Shown here piece after piece: positions 21,738-33,069 of a DNA stretch of 64,000 nt. The translations under genes and the position numbers were made by a program. Origin of the DNA: Tilletia caries (lineage: Eukaryota > Basidiomycota > Exobasidiomycetes > Tilletiales > Tilletiaceae); NCBI GenBank assembly GCA_032718865.1, contig JALUTQ010000028.1, forward strand, positions 930,001 through 994,000. Reading direction: 5' to 3'. Each line of letters opens with the position of its first letter. Position 1 is the first letter of the stretch. The notes below the pieces were generated by a model. That model worked only from the letters and a program-made list of their open reading frames with translations, ran no database searches and was not told where the DNA came from.

Positions 21738-21790
21738 CTGGACCTGACCTGACCTGACGGCTGACCTGACCTGACCTGACCTGATCTGAC
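21738..21790. repeat. (CTGAC)n pentanucleotide repeat
   Basis: About ten TGACC units with one interruption, directly downstream of the malate dehydrogenase relic. Confidence 0.85.
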
Positions 21791-22236
21791 TTTCTTTCTG
21801 CTGTGCTCTTGCCTCTTCTATATTCCCTTACCTTCGCATCAAGCTCTGTTGGCATTCCTTTGCCCATTCGTCTCCGGTCTCAGCCTTCACCCGTCTTCTA
21901 CGTCCCTTCCGTCTGCTTCCCCGGCCGCTTATGTTTCCTATCCCCCTAACCTCTCCTTCTGCATTAGCCTCACGCTTTTTTCTCCTCAGTCTTTTAATCT
22001 TATCTTCATTGCGCTCGCAGCTATTCTCCGTCTTGTTTGTCAATTGTCTCTCTCTGCGCGAAGCCATCATATGACATATCATTCTTTGCTTTCTGCTTCC
22101 TTGGTAGATACAGCCGTGCGGGATGATTACGTGTGTGAAGTTCCTCAATCCCTTTTTCACGCAAGTTTGATCAACATTCAAAATGTTACATGGACAATGA
22201 TATAGATGCTCGTAGCTACGATCGCAAGTCGCAGCC

Positions 22237-22292
22237 GCATGGCGAAGCAGACGAAGGGTAGCGAAGCTACCTTGAGCTTCTGCGTAGCCGTG
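22237..22292. repeat. 55-bp hairpin-bearing repeat, copy A
   Basis: Shares its layout and most bases with 61847-61901. Starts GCATGGCGAAGC, contains a stem GGTAGC-GAA-GCTACC and ends GCGTAGCCGTG. Confidence 0.7.
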
Positions 22293-22893
22293 CTGGGCTG
22301 AGATTTGGTGACCTTTCTGATACAAAAGATTCGCGAAAAGGGGAGGGGGGAGAGGACGCCCCCAGTCACGTCTTCGCACATCTCTACCAGGTCATAAGGG
22401 TCTGAGGTCCACATCGAGTCTGAGGGACACCCTGGCCTCTGGGCTTCAGCCGACAGCCAGGTCACTATGGTTCCAAGGCGTAAGTTGCTGCTACTTAACT
22501 TTGTTGACTAAGTCTGTATTTAAATCCCACTCCCAGCCCCCAGCGACCTGTTATTCAACAAGGCGAAAAAGTTAGGGGAACACTCTGGTAAGGTACGCAC
22601 CCAGGTCAGGAAGTCCATACTGAAAGTCATTTGAAAGGCTCCGAGCAGCGAGCAGCGAGCGAGGGGGACAGTTTGCCGCTAGAAAGGGGGAAATAAAGTA
22701 CCCAATCAGTCGGACAATTAGGGACTCACAGTCGGGGAGCTGGAATCTTCAAGGGACCCACCCTGTGGGTACTTCTCGATGCACAGACTTGCGAAAGCGG
22801 GTTTCAACAGCAGCTTGACACTGACCGTCACCTATTCCTCTTTCCAGCGCAACCACAGACCGAATACCGATCCCCTAGGACTAGGACAGCAGG

Positions 22894-24356
22894 ATGGCGA
22901 CCAAAAGGGCAAAGAGCGGTGAGCAGCGCGTCAGCCTGAGTGAACCATGTCCCGATGATGCTGATACGAGTATACGACCGTTTCTCCCTTCCAGCCCCTC
23001 GCTGCAACAAAGACTGCACAGACCCCGACGACCCAACCCAGAAGGCTCTGAAGGCGCAGTGCGCCTGCAGCAGGAAGAGGAGCAGTCAGTTACAGGTCTT
23101 ACGCGTCACGGACCGGGTTTAATGCTGAATATCTTCGTCTCCCATTACAGAAACTCAGCAGGACTCCAGCGCGGGCGCACCAGCACCTGCTCTCGCTCCA
23201 GACCCCGCTCTCGCCCCTGGACCCGCGCGCGGCACCTCACAGACAGGCTCAGAGTCCACTGCTGCGCGGCAGGGGGGAGAATCTTCGGCGGTTTTCGATG
23301 CCGCCAGCACGATTGCCGCTGTCGATCGTCTCCTGGCCGAAACAGCATCCCAAGCAGCTCAGGCAGCAGCCGAGCTTGATGTGCAGCTTTCAATGCCATC
23401 TTTTGCGCGTACGCCCGCGAATGCGATTCAGGGCGCGGACGTCGATCCTCCCAGTCCCGCACCTACCAGTCCAGCAGCAGGAAATGGCAACGATACATTA
23501 AACAATGAGACAAATCGCGAATCCCACGTGGGAAACATCGAAGGGGAAGCACTTCCCGCGGCAGATCAAATATCACCCGAAGTAGCAGCGGGAGCAGGAG
23601 TGGAAAACGGACTGCAGCCCTCTGCTGGTGAGTTTATTGCACTTCAACCTCGTTCTTTGTCCTCTAGACCATGCTGAATCTTATATTTCTTTCAGAAGAC
23701 AATGCAAACGCTGAAGACGACGAGGACCAGACTGGGCCGATGAAAGATTCAGAGCAGCATCACATATGGTGTGAGTATTTCTAGACGCTTGAATGCTTCT
23801 ACACTTGCTGAGCATACTTCTTTTGTCTAGACAACCTTGGCAATGCACACGATTATGCTATGAAAAACTTTAAGAGGGAGCCTGTCGCCAAAAAGAGAAG
23901 CAAGATTCTGAACCGGTCCCTATGGAGAGTGATCAAGTCCGTGAGTATGTTACGAGACACGAGTATTAACTCAACAGGAAGATTATTCTTACACATCTGA
24001 CGATTGTTTTTCCCTTCCAGGCTGCTGACCTTTCCGCACGAACGGACACGGCTATGTTTCTCGCCTGGGCAACGTTGGAGCCCGGAAAGCAGAAGCACAA
24101 GCAAGTTGTCTGGGCGAGCGAGAACATATGCGATCCTGCTCGTCCGGTACTGCACAGCATGACTCGCGCCATGCACGATAAATTCCACGCCGACATTGCC
24201 GTCTATCGCGAGAATCAAGTCGCGGAAGCTGCGAGACATGCGGCAGAGAAAGCAACATGGCAGGCAGAGCGGATCGAGCTTCTCTCGCGCATCGCGGAAC
24301 TCCAGCATAATCGTGCCGACGGTGAGGGAGGATCAGGATCGAGCTCACAGCTGTAG
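22894..24356 (+). CDS. Unknown protein, probable cargo/partner gene of the KDZ element
   Basis: Six exons join in phase from ATG 22894 (MATKRAKS) to TAG 24356, with GT-AG introns at 22919-22994, about 23090-23150, 23630-23697, 23771-23830 and 23940-24020. Exon 2 has a small Cys cluster (APRCNKDCTDPDD ... QCACSRKR). Next comes a long Ala/Pro/Ser-rich disordered part containing a helix (TIAAVDRLLAETASQAAQAA). The C-terminal ordered domain includes YNLGNAHDYAMKNFKREPVA and NRSLWRVIKS. It continues with TDTAMFLAWATLEPGKQ and ends in a predicted coiled coil with VYRENQVAEAARHAAEKATW. No family recognised. The clean exon structure indicates an active or recently active gene. Its position between the element's putative ends, tail to tail with the transposase, suggests it is transposon-encoded. 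Confidence 0.65.
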
Positions 24357-24399
24357 ACGATTCACAATTCACATGCACATTCAATCAATCTCATGCATT

Positions 24400-27300
24400 T
24401 CATTCCTTTAACATTACACGCATACGTCGCCTGTTCCATACACCTAGGAACTGCTTGATCAGGAGCATCGCATGTTCTTGGCTGCAGTAGGAGACGGACT
24501 TCTTGATCCTGGACAGTCCTGCATTGCCACATTCTGCGGCAGAGCTGTTGATGTTCTGGAGCTCTGGATTCGTGTTCATGTAAGTAGATAGAAACGAAGA
24601 CGTTGTGCACGTAGCATGACCATGTTGGTGCATCTGGTCCACCACAAACAGGACATTCTTGAAGAATGCAGGCTCCCTGGCGAGGCTGTACGGCGCCAGT
24701 TGACAGGCAAAGTCGTAGATGATCGTGTCGGATGGCTTGGGCCAGTGTGTGAACACCGCAGAGAAGACATCGTTCCGTCCCTCGCACTTGGGAATGATGT
24801 GGAACCCAACACACACCAGGTGACGGCACCAGAGCGCCATGATGCCGCCCGTCTGTCGCTGCGACACGTAGTCCGAGAAGAACTTCCTGCAAGGACCAGG
24901 ACCATCTCCAGAACTCTGCTGCTCGTCCGAATGGTTTAGATCGGCCTTCTCCCCAAATCTGGGGTAAAGAGGCCTGTCACGACATCGAGCTGCGCCGTAC
25001 AAGGATCCAGACTGTGTGTAGGGAACGCTCGGCTGACGAAGGGAATCGAATGCAGGTTGTATTGGTTCGTTGGGCTGGTCTGGGCTGGTGGTGGGGTTGG
25101 GGATACCGAACATGACGTGCTGCAATCCCACCAACTTGGCTATTGAGCTGAGAAGGTCTCGAATGGAGTGGACGACGGGGGAGTAAAGCTGGACTTCGTG
25201 CTTTCCGCAGTCGTGCAGCGACCTGACGAGGAGACCGAGAGAGGGGGAATGGCGGGAAAGCGTGGTGGCGGTTTCCGCGAACGCTGCAGAGGGAAATTCG
25301 ACCGCACTGCTCGAAAGTTGTTGCAACGACTCCACGCAAATCAGACGACACATTTGCCAAATGCCCTCTTCGGCAGCAAGCTCGCGAAACAAGCATCGTA
25401 AGGCGAACGATAGGTCTGTATTTCGAAGGAGCTCGTTTCGACAGCTGCAATCGACGAACGTTTGGAGGTGGCGGAGGAACTCTTCACGCTGAGGAGCGAG
25501 ACCGCGTAGATTCGCACTCTTCATCGATTCTCGGAAGCTGGACAAAGAGATGGCGCGCTGCACATTGGTGAAAGGAAGCAGGTTGTCCGCAACCTCGCGG
25601 AGAGCGGTTCGCAGGGGCAAGGTTGGCAATGGCTGGAGTACTTTGTTGGGCATAGCTCGGGTATTTGTGTGACCAATAGGCGTAGTTGGAGGCTGAAGGA
25701 ACGTATGACGAAGCTTCGTGCTATGAGCCAACACCACTCCATCGGCGATGATTGCAGATGGATTGGGGCCACAAGAGGGGCAAGCAAAGGCAACATTGAC
25801 ATCCTGCAGCCTGACGAACGCGAAGTAGACTTTGATGAATGTGGATTTGGCGACGAAGTGTATATCGCAGTGGTTCTCGATGTAGGCGTCTGTGATGGTG
25901 GTGTGGAATGCAGAAAGTGGGGTAGGGGAGGCAGCAAGCTGGGGAGTATAGGAGTTCATTAGCTCGTGTGTGAAGACCAGATCCACAGACCAATTGAAGA
26001 GCTGATACGACGCAAGATCTGGTCCAATCGTTCTGGTCTCTCCGCGTCGTCTGCATGTGCATTGCTGCACCTCTACCTCTCTCTTCACCACACCACGAGT
26101 ATGGAAGACCATACAGGAGCGAGTAGAGGTTGGCTGGGAGGGATCGAAGCTCCTTCCGCATCCGCACCGGCCAATTCCTTCGAAGCGCAGGACAGCGGGA
26201 AGCTCGTCCACCGCCACCAGCAGCGGCTCCTCCTTCAGCTCCGCAGGAAGCTGACAGAACCGCGGCAGCCTGCGTGGTGCTGAGGAGCATGACAACTGCT
26301 GGTGGTGTGCACGAGCGAAGACATCGTCTTGATGAATAGCTGGAGATGATTGGAAAGGAAGCAACTGTCAACTGACAACACTGTCTCGCTACTGTTTCGT
26401 TCAAACATGATGTTTTGACCACACTAACCTTGTAGCTCACTCTCCGAGCTCTCTTCTACATCATTCACATCTCGACCCAGCACATGCTCCAAATAGGCTT
26501 TCGCACGACCTCGATGCACGCAGCTTGCTGGGGGAGACCCGCGACCGCTGCATCCGTAGGCATCGCAGCACCACTTGTCCGGGCCCACGAGCGACACGAT
26601 CGTGCGCTTTTGGTCGTGACGCAGAAGCTGGACGCCGGACATGGTCTGCGATGCTATGACCGAGACCCAGGAGTGTCGACCATGCAGAGCCGAGGCAATC
26701 TCAATAGCTGCTGGATTGGCTGACAAACCCAGAAGTGTAGAGAGGTGGTTTAATTAGCAAGTCATTGATGAATGATTGATGCATATTGCATGATGAATTA
26801 TGACTGGATTGGCATAAGTTCTCACCTTGCCTGGAGATGACTGGCTGCGCTTTGAAGCTAGGCAGAGCTTCTAGCACTGCATCTTTGTGAATGCATGGCT
26901 CGTGCTGCCTGCCCCTCCGGCAGTCGCAGCTGGCGGACAGCTTATCTGAGCCTTCCTGCACAAAGAGATGATGAAATACACCAGTCTGGGAAGGGAAAGG
27001 ACAGTTGGAACAAATCACATTCATCATTAAACGGTCTCGACGGCGGCAAGGATTAAGAACTCACGTCTGGGATGTTGTCATCTTGTACACCTTCCACTAC
27101 CCAGCACCTGTCGTCCAGCCGCACGCAAAGAGCTGTCCTGTATCGGAAAAGCAATTCCACGTAATCATTGACAGGCTCTGCCTCAGAATTGGCAGGGGAG
27201 GGAGACCGTCCCGAGGCAAAAAAGAGGTCATCGAAGTGGGTGAAGTTGGTCTCTTCTTGGGCAGTCGGGCCAAGGTCGAATGTGGTGGCAAGCTGAGATT

Positions 27301-27631
27301 GAAATTGCGCTTTCGTTTCCCTCGTCGTGGAGGCGCTCAAAAGCGGATTCGGCAGCGGGGGTGGCAACAAGGAACGGATTCGACTTCCTTCAGCCCTTGA
27401 TGCTCCGCAGCGAGGACCTTCACTTGCTCGTTCGTGGCGCAGCGGCGCTGGAAGGGGTTGAAGGGAGTTCACAAAACTGACGAGCGGTCTCGAATTGCTG
27501 GACCTCGTCTCCAAATGTTCTGTTGCCGCAGAAAATGATGGCAAAGCAAGACTGCGACCAGGAATGACTCGGGTTGAGTCCCGCGCCCCGCCGAGAACCT
27601 CGTCGAAAGAAGTCGTGGAGCGTTGACTCAT
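24400..27631 (-). CDS. KDZ (Kyakuja-Dileera-Zisupton) transposase with SWIM-type and CxC cysteine clusters
   Basis: Four or more exons from ATG 27631. The N-terminal exon ends around LDDRCWVVEGVQDDNIPDV. A small exon (about 26830-26990) has CDCRRGRQHEPCIH, a CxCx8CxH SWIM-type zinc finger. The next (26424-26726) has WCCDAYGCSGRGSPPASCVH, a Cys cluster of the kind annotated as KDZ-associated CxC. The large last exon has further pairs (RCGCGRSF, QQCTCRRR), then ADGVVLAHSTKLRHTFLQ. It ends with the KDZ signature blocks GRNDVFSAVFTHWPKPSDTI, IYDFACQLAPYSLAREPAFF, MNTNPELQNINSSAAECGNA, GLSRIKKSVSY and FLGVWNRRRMR. Candidate catalytic acids are Asp in IADG, Asp in YDFAC and Glu in AAECGN (inference). 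No internal stop or frameshift was seen, so the gene may be intact. Confidence 0.85.
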
Positions 27632-27921
27632 GAGGACAGAGGACTGAGCGTATGCTATCGTGGAGCAGACAGCCTGCAGTCCGCGGAAGGAGTTCGTAGC
27701 GACTACCTCAATACCAGGGTACCAGAGCGTGGGTACCTGTGCGCTTACCTAAGTACCCCTGTGGTGGGTACCTTGTGGATTAATGGTGTGGGTCCTTAAA
27801 TTCCATGGTCATAGCAAAAATCTTTCCGGAGCGAGGCTCCCAAAAAAATTTGGGACCAGCTTCCTCACATCTTCGCAGCGGCAGCAGACAGCGAAAGGCG
27901 AAGAACGAACGAACGAAAGCG

Positions 27922-29339
27922 ATGAGCGCAGGAGCAAAGAGCGGAAACAAGAACAGCGGCGGCGGCGGCGGCGGCGGGAATGCGCGCGCTCTCCGCTTCA
28001 CAGGCCACGTCGCCTTCCGACAGCGTCTCATCCTCGCCGTCCTCACAGGCAAGCCGATCCGCATCGACCGCATCCGGTCCGACGACGAACACCCGGGTCT
28101 GCGCGACTTCGAGGCCGGCTTCCTGCGCTTGCTCGAGAAGCTCACCAACGGCACACACGTCGAGATCGGCTACACCGGTACCTCACTCCTCCTCCGGCCG
28201 GGCATCATCTCTGGTGGGAAGGTCACCCATGACTGTGGGACTGCCCGGCCGGTTGGGTACTTCCTCGAGTGGATCGCGCTTCTGGCGCCCTTCGCGAAGA
28301 AGGAGTTCAGTCTGACCCTCAGGGGCATCACCAACGGAGAGAGCGATCTCGGAGTCGACATCCTACGAACTGTCACCCTGCCGCATCTCTCCCTCTTCCT
28401 CCCTCCTTCCACCTCCACACTCGCCTCCGCCCTCGAGCTCAGAATCGTCAAGCGCGGCGCGGCCCCGCTCGGAGGAGGCGAGGTCTTCTTCCAATGCCCG
28501 CTATTACCATCATCAGGAGGTGGCGAGGCAGGTGGGATGCTCCGCACTATCAACTTTGTCGAACCAGGTCGCGTCCGCAGAATACGAGGCATTGCATCGG
28601 CAATGCGTGTCAGCCCTCAGATGGCAAATCGTATGATCGACGCCGCTCGCAGCGTCCTCAATCGCTACATTCCAGATCTGTTCCTCTTCTCCGACGTCTA
28701 TAAGGGTGACGAGTCCGGAAAGTGAGTTGGATAACACCAATCCCGCACATTGTTACCCTGTGAATGCACCAACGCTGAACCAAACTACCCCCTTCACGCA
28801 GATCACCCGGCTTCTGTCTCTCCCTCGTGTCCACTTCAACAACAGGCGCACTCCACTGCGCCGAGGGCATCTCCCAACCAGGCTCCGTGCCCGAAGACGT
28901 CGCCCTCAAAACAGCGCGCTCCCTCCTCTCCGAGATCACCACGCGCGGCTGCATCGACCGCGCACACCAATCACACGTCCTCGCCCTCATGGCCCTCGGC
29001 CCACAGGACGTCGGCAAAGTAAGGCTCGGCTCGCTCACACCGCAGGGCGTACAGATGATGAGGGACATCAAGGACGCCCTGGGCGTCACCTTCAAGATTG
29101 CGCAGGTGGACAGTGCGTCGGAGGCGCTACAGGCCAAGACCAGGCTGCCGAAGTCAACTGTGACGCGGAATGTGGACGAGGATGATGAGGATGAGGAGGA
29201 CGAATTTGAAGGTCTTGATGATGACGATGAGGATGGCGGCGCCGAGCTCGACGGAGACCTTGCGGCCGTACAAAGAAGTCCAGAATTGCTGGTCAGCTGT
29301 TTGGGCATCGGTGCTCGCGGATTCCGAAAGGTCGGGTGA
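27922..29339 (+). CDS. RCL1: RNA 3'-terminal phosphate cyclase-like protein Rcl1
   Basis: Rcl1 is an essential factor in the small-subunit processome; it partners with the GTPase Bms1 in pre-rRNA cleavage at site A2. Exons 27922-28721 and 28802-29339 give about 445 aa. Motifs: LRFTGHVAFRQRLILAVLTG, PIRIDRIRSDDEHPGLRDFE, LLEKLTNGTHVEIGYTGTSL, RPVGYFLEWIALLAPFAKKE and LRGITNGESDLGVDILRTVT. The second exon has GFCLSLVSTSTTGALHCAEG and LTPQGVQMMRDIKDALGVTF. The histidine that is nucleotidylated in true RtcA cyclases is not retained, as expected of the Rcl1 branch. An acidic insertion (DEDDEDEEDEFEGLDDDDED) sits near the C-terminus. The gene starts just beyond the right end of the KDZ element, so part of its upstream region may be transposon DNA. 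Confidence 0.95.
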
Positions 29340-29529
29340 ACGGCCATCACTCTTTGTACTTGTACTCATTCTTCCAAATCTCAGCCTGCCCTTTGCCAGC
29401 TGCATCTCTCCTCGCAACCCGTCATCAGCACAGCACAACCCCGCTGCCGTGCAAAGGTCCAAGTAGCATTCTAGATTGAGCGAAAGATTATGTATCTGAG
29501 CGGCTCCATGCGCCGTCCCCATGTACTCC

Positions 29530-32351
29530 CTAATCATCATCCAGCGCATCCACAACATTCGCGTCCCGCTCCAGGACGCCCAGCCCACCGGATGACGACG
29601 ACCGCCGATTTACGTTCTCCCACTCTGCCGACTCGTCCACAATCATGCCCCCGACCAGACCCCCTACTCCTACTCCTGCTCCGCCTGCCACGAGACCGGC
29701 GCCGGGTACCAGTGACCCCCGTCTGGAATAGTCATCGCCCGCTTCGCTCCCGCTGCGTGTTCCCCCGGGACTACCGTAATTTGCCCCTCCTACGCCGCCA
29801 CCGCCACCGCCACCACTACCACTACCGCCTCCGCCCGAGCCCGAGCCAACATGTCCCGCAGAAGCCCGCAACCGGGCCGACTTCCGTTCCTCCGCCTTCC
29901 GACTCGCAACACTATTGCTAAACATCGGCAACAGATACCGCTCGTCGATCTTCTGGAACCACTGTCCATCGCGCATGATCAGCCCAGCCCGGTCGAGCAG
30001 CTGGCGCGCCATGGGGGACGACGCAGACGCCGCTGGATTCGAAGGTGCGGGTACTTGTGCGCCCATCATCGTTCGCTCCGTCGTTCCCGTGGTGGGCGAG
30101 TACCGACCGCTCATACGCCCGCTCGGGCCCGAGTTGTTGTTGCCCCCAAAAGCTCGCGCAGAGCTGTGCGGGGGTAAGACCTCGCTCGAGAGCGACGACC
30201 GCGTATCGAGGTCGTCATCCAGCAGACCATCCCCGTCCTCCTCCAGTCTGCCGTCCTTGTTGCCGTATCTGGACGTACGCGACTGTCGCCGGGATGACAT
30301 GTGTCCCGCCCCAGCAGAGCCCCAGTCGGAACTGCGACTATCATCACTCTTCCACTTATGGTCCCCTCGCGACCCGCCTTGATGGTTCCGCCGACGGGCC
30401 GTACCCTGAAGCCGGACATCAGAATCGTCGCGCCCGTATCCACCATCATCGTCATCCCCAAACCCACGGCCATCCTCGTCGTCCGTCGAATCATCTTCGT
30501 CATCCTGAACACCCGTTCGGATCTTGAGGACCTCGAGCATCTGCGCCGTCGTGCCTCCAAAGATGAGGACGGTGATGACCACCGTTACCAGGACTGTGGT
30601 CTGCAGTGCGATCGCATTGGAGCCTTCGATACCCGCGGACAGCGCAAAGCCGACAGCCCCGCGCAGACCAGCCCAAAAGAGCATAATCTGATACTCGCGC
30701 GGGATCTCAGGGCTCATCAACCGGGTCCGGCTCCGTACCGAACCTGCCGAGCGAGCCTGGATGCGGCGGTTGCGGAAACGCTTGATGGCATTGACTAACG
30801 CAGCCAGTGGGAAGACGGCAGAGTAGCGCGATGCCAAGACGGCGAAGATGGTGACGAGTATCAGGAGCGGCTTGTACCGAAGCGCTTCTTGGGTGAAGAT
30901 ACTGAGGCCGAGGTAGATGAAGATGAAATTCTCCGACAACTGTGCGGACGGTAAAGATCAGCATTTGGTGCGTACTTTCAACGACGAAGTTGCTGTGCTC
31001 ACGCTGGAAAGAGTCTGGAAGATGTAACGGGTAGTTCGCTGCGTCCTCTTGGACATGTTGAAGTATGCGTAATGTCTCATCGTGATGCCGCAGAAGAGCA
31101 AAGACACGATGCCTGGAAGCAAGAAATGACATGTCAGGACGTGATCGTCAACTTTAGCAGGCAAAGCCTCGCACAGACGTACCGCTCATGGTGACCGAAT
31201 TGCTGAAGAAGTAGCTCGTGTATGCGAGGAGGAAGACCAGACAGGACTCCAGACCGGGGTAGTGGCTCAGCTTCGAGTGTTTGAGCATGAGGGAGCACAC
31301 GAGCCCAAAGGCAACTCCGAGGATCATGCTGAAGGTGAAGACGATCAGGAAGAGTCCGATACCGTGGAAGACGGAGGAGACGTAGATCTCCTTGTTTCGG
31401 AAGGTAGAGAGTGTGCTACCGAGGATGCAGAGGATTTTGAGTTATCAAGTCACGCTGCAAAAGTTTGGCTGGGATCGACTCACTCAAACATGACGATAGA
31501 GACGGCATCGTTCAATATGCTCTCTCCGAAAATGATGCTGTCCAGCTCCGGGTCCACCTTGTAGCTCTTGAAGATGGCCAAGATGGTGACTGGATCCGTC
31601 GCGCTCAGCGTGGAGCCGAAGATAAGGCAGTCGAGCAAGCTTAGGTTGATGGACTCGAGGCCCAGCAAAGACCAGAGCCAGACGACGGTTCTACGGGAGT
31701 GGACGGTGGGTCAGAGAAGCGACGGCAAGGTGAAGTTTTTGGCGGGAGCAAGGAAATACTCACCCAATGACGATGGCGCTGATGAATGTGCCAGCCAGGG
31801 CAAAGGTGAGGATGACCCAAAAGTTGCGAAAGAAGCGTTCCTGAAAGTTGGCAGAGCTCGCAAGTCAGCCATCTGTACAGCTCAATACATTCGTACGCGC
31901 CATCGAATGAATGCAGCGAACTCACCTGCTTAAGATCGTACCCACTGGCCAAGATGATCGGCGGCAGCAACACATTCAGCATAATCGTGTTGCTAAAGCT
32001 GAGCATATGCTGCACCTGCTCCCCCGGCCCAATCCGCAAGAACGCGCCCACAACCATGCCAGCGATCAACCCGACAATCGTCTCATGGACCGCCGTGATC
32101 CGCTTCCGCTTGAGGTAGTACGACGTCCAGAAGGATCCCGTGAGCAGGAAGAGCACGAGACAGAAGGCGAGGGAGGAGTATCGCTCTTGTTCCTCCGCCG
32201 CGGGCGCTGTCGTCGAGCTTGGATCGGCGGCGGGCGGGAAGGCCGAGGTGGGCGTTGAGCTTGGGGTGAGCGGCGATGTGGCGGACGAAGACGAAGAGTT
32301 AGATGACCCCGCCGCGGCGGCGACGAGGGACATGAGCGCAGTCGCAGACAT
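29530..32351 (-). CDS. NHX1: Endosomal/vacuolar Na+(K+)/H+ exchanger, NHX1/CPA1 family
   Basis: Multi-pass antiporter exchanging Na+ or K+ for H+ in endosomes/prevacuoles. From ATG 32351: a Ser/Pro-rich lumenal start, then [60 protein letters not shown] (the amiloride-site-like LLPPI motif), [40 protein letters not shown] (conserved ATDPVT) and [18 protein letters not shown] (ion-binding NDA). Also [37 protein letters not shown] and [19 protein letters not shown]. Introns split the membrane part into about six exons. The cytoplasmic tail (about 350 residues) is unusually long, with an acidic [15 protein letters not shown] stretch and Gly/Ser-rich repeats. Convergent with RCL1, about 190 bp apart. 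Confidence 0.95.
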
Positions 32352-33069
32352 GATTCGGGATGGACCAGAGGCGAGGCGCGCCGTCGATTGCTTGCGAACG
32401 TGGGACGCACAATGTTCTGTTCCTTCTCTCTCTCTGACGGACAGCTTCCGAGTTTCCTTCTCCGCGGCTACGAGCCGTTTTCGCGGGTCTGTAAATTCGA
32501 CTGGGTGACAGTTCTTGCAAGCGCGCAGGTCGGAAACGTGTACGTGTACGTATGTGAATGCTGAGCTCGACCTTGCGCAGCTTGAGCTCATCGTCGTCGC
32601 GCGCGAAGATCTTGAGCTGAGCTGAAGGTCCCGCCCGTGCGCGCACATCACGTGCACAGCACACAGACTGGAAGCCACCTCGCCTGACGCCTCGAGGCAA
32701 GGCAAGCTGGAAGGCGACGAGGAAGACCATAACACAAGCGGCGCGGAGAGGAGGGGGGGGCGACCCGCGTGTACGGCGCCAGAGCTGGCAGAAAGCTGGC
32801 GTTATATATGAAAAAGGCAAGGTATGGGCAATGAATACATACTGGTACACGGCCAAAAAAAAAGGCGACGAAGGAGAGGGGAAGAAATCAATGCTCGAGA
32901 TACAGGTAAGGGGGGTTGGTAGACGTGAAGCGTGTGTGTGTGACGACGATTGAACCCCCTGGCCGTGAGCTTGCATGTGTATGTATAGTTTTGTGGGAGG
33001 GGGGAGGTCGGGAGGCGGGAAAGGAAGTCTTGCACTCGACTCTCGGGGGCACCGGACGGAGGGACCTTC
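32352..33069. other. Upstream region of NHX1 and 3' flank of the C2H2 gene
   Basis: Includes the NHX1 5' leader and promoter and an A9 run at about 32855. No separate gene supported. Confidence 0.5.

Larger units (their letters stand above)
22750..27775. mobile_element. KDZ-type DNA transposon (candidate boundaries)
   Basis: Contains a KDZ transposase gene on the minus strand and a convergent partner gene whose ends are 43 bp apart. At 22750 the sequence CAAGGGACCCACCC ... GGGTACTT matches the reverse complement of 27751-27775 at 20 of 25 positions, and both continue to a GCACAG block. These are therefore candidate imperfect terminal inverted repeats. I found no convincing 8-bp target duplication, so the exact ends are uncertain. 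Subterminal GGTACC/GTACCC motifs cluster near the right end (27718-27772). Confidence 0.6.

Noticed and set aside
22740..27790. 8-bp target-site duplication for the KDZ element
   Set aside because: Sequences outside the candidate TIRs (GGAATCTT and TGGATTAA) do not match; boundaries left as provisional.
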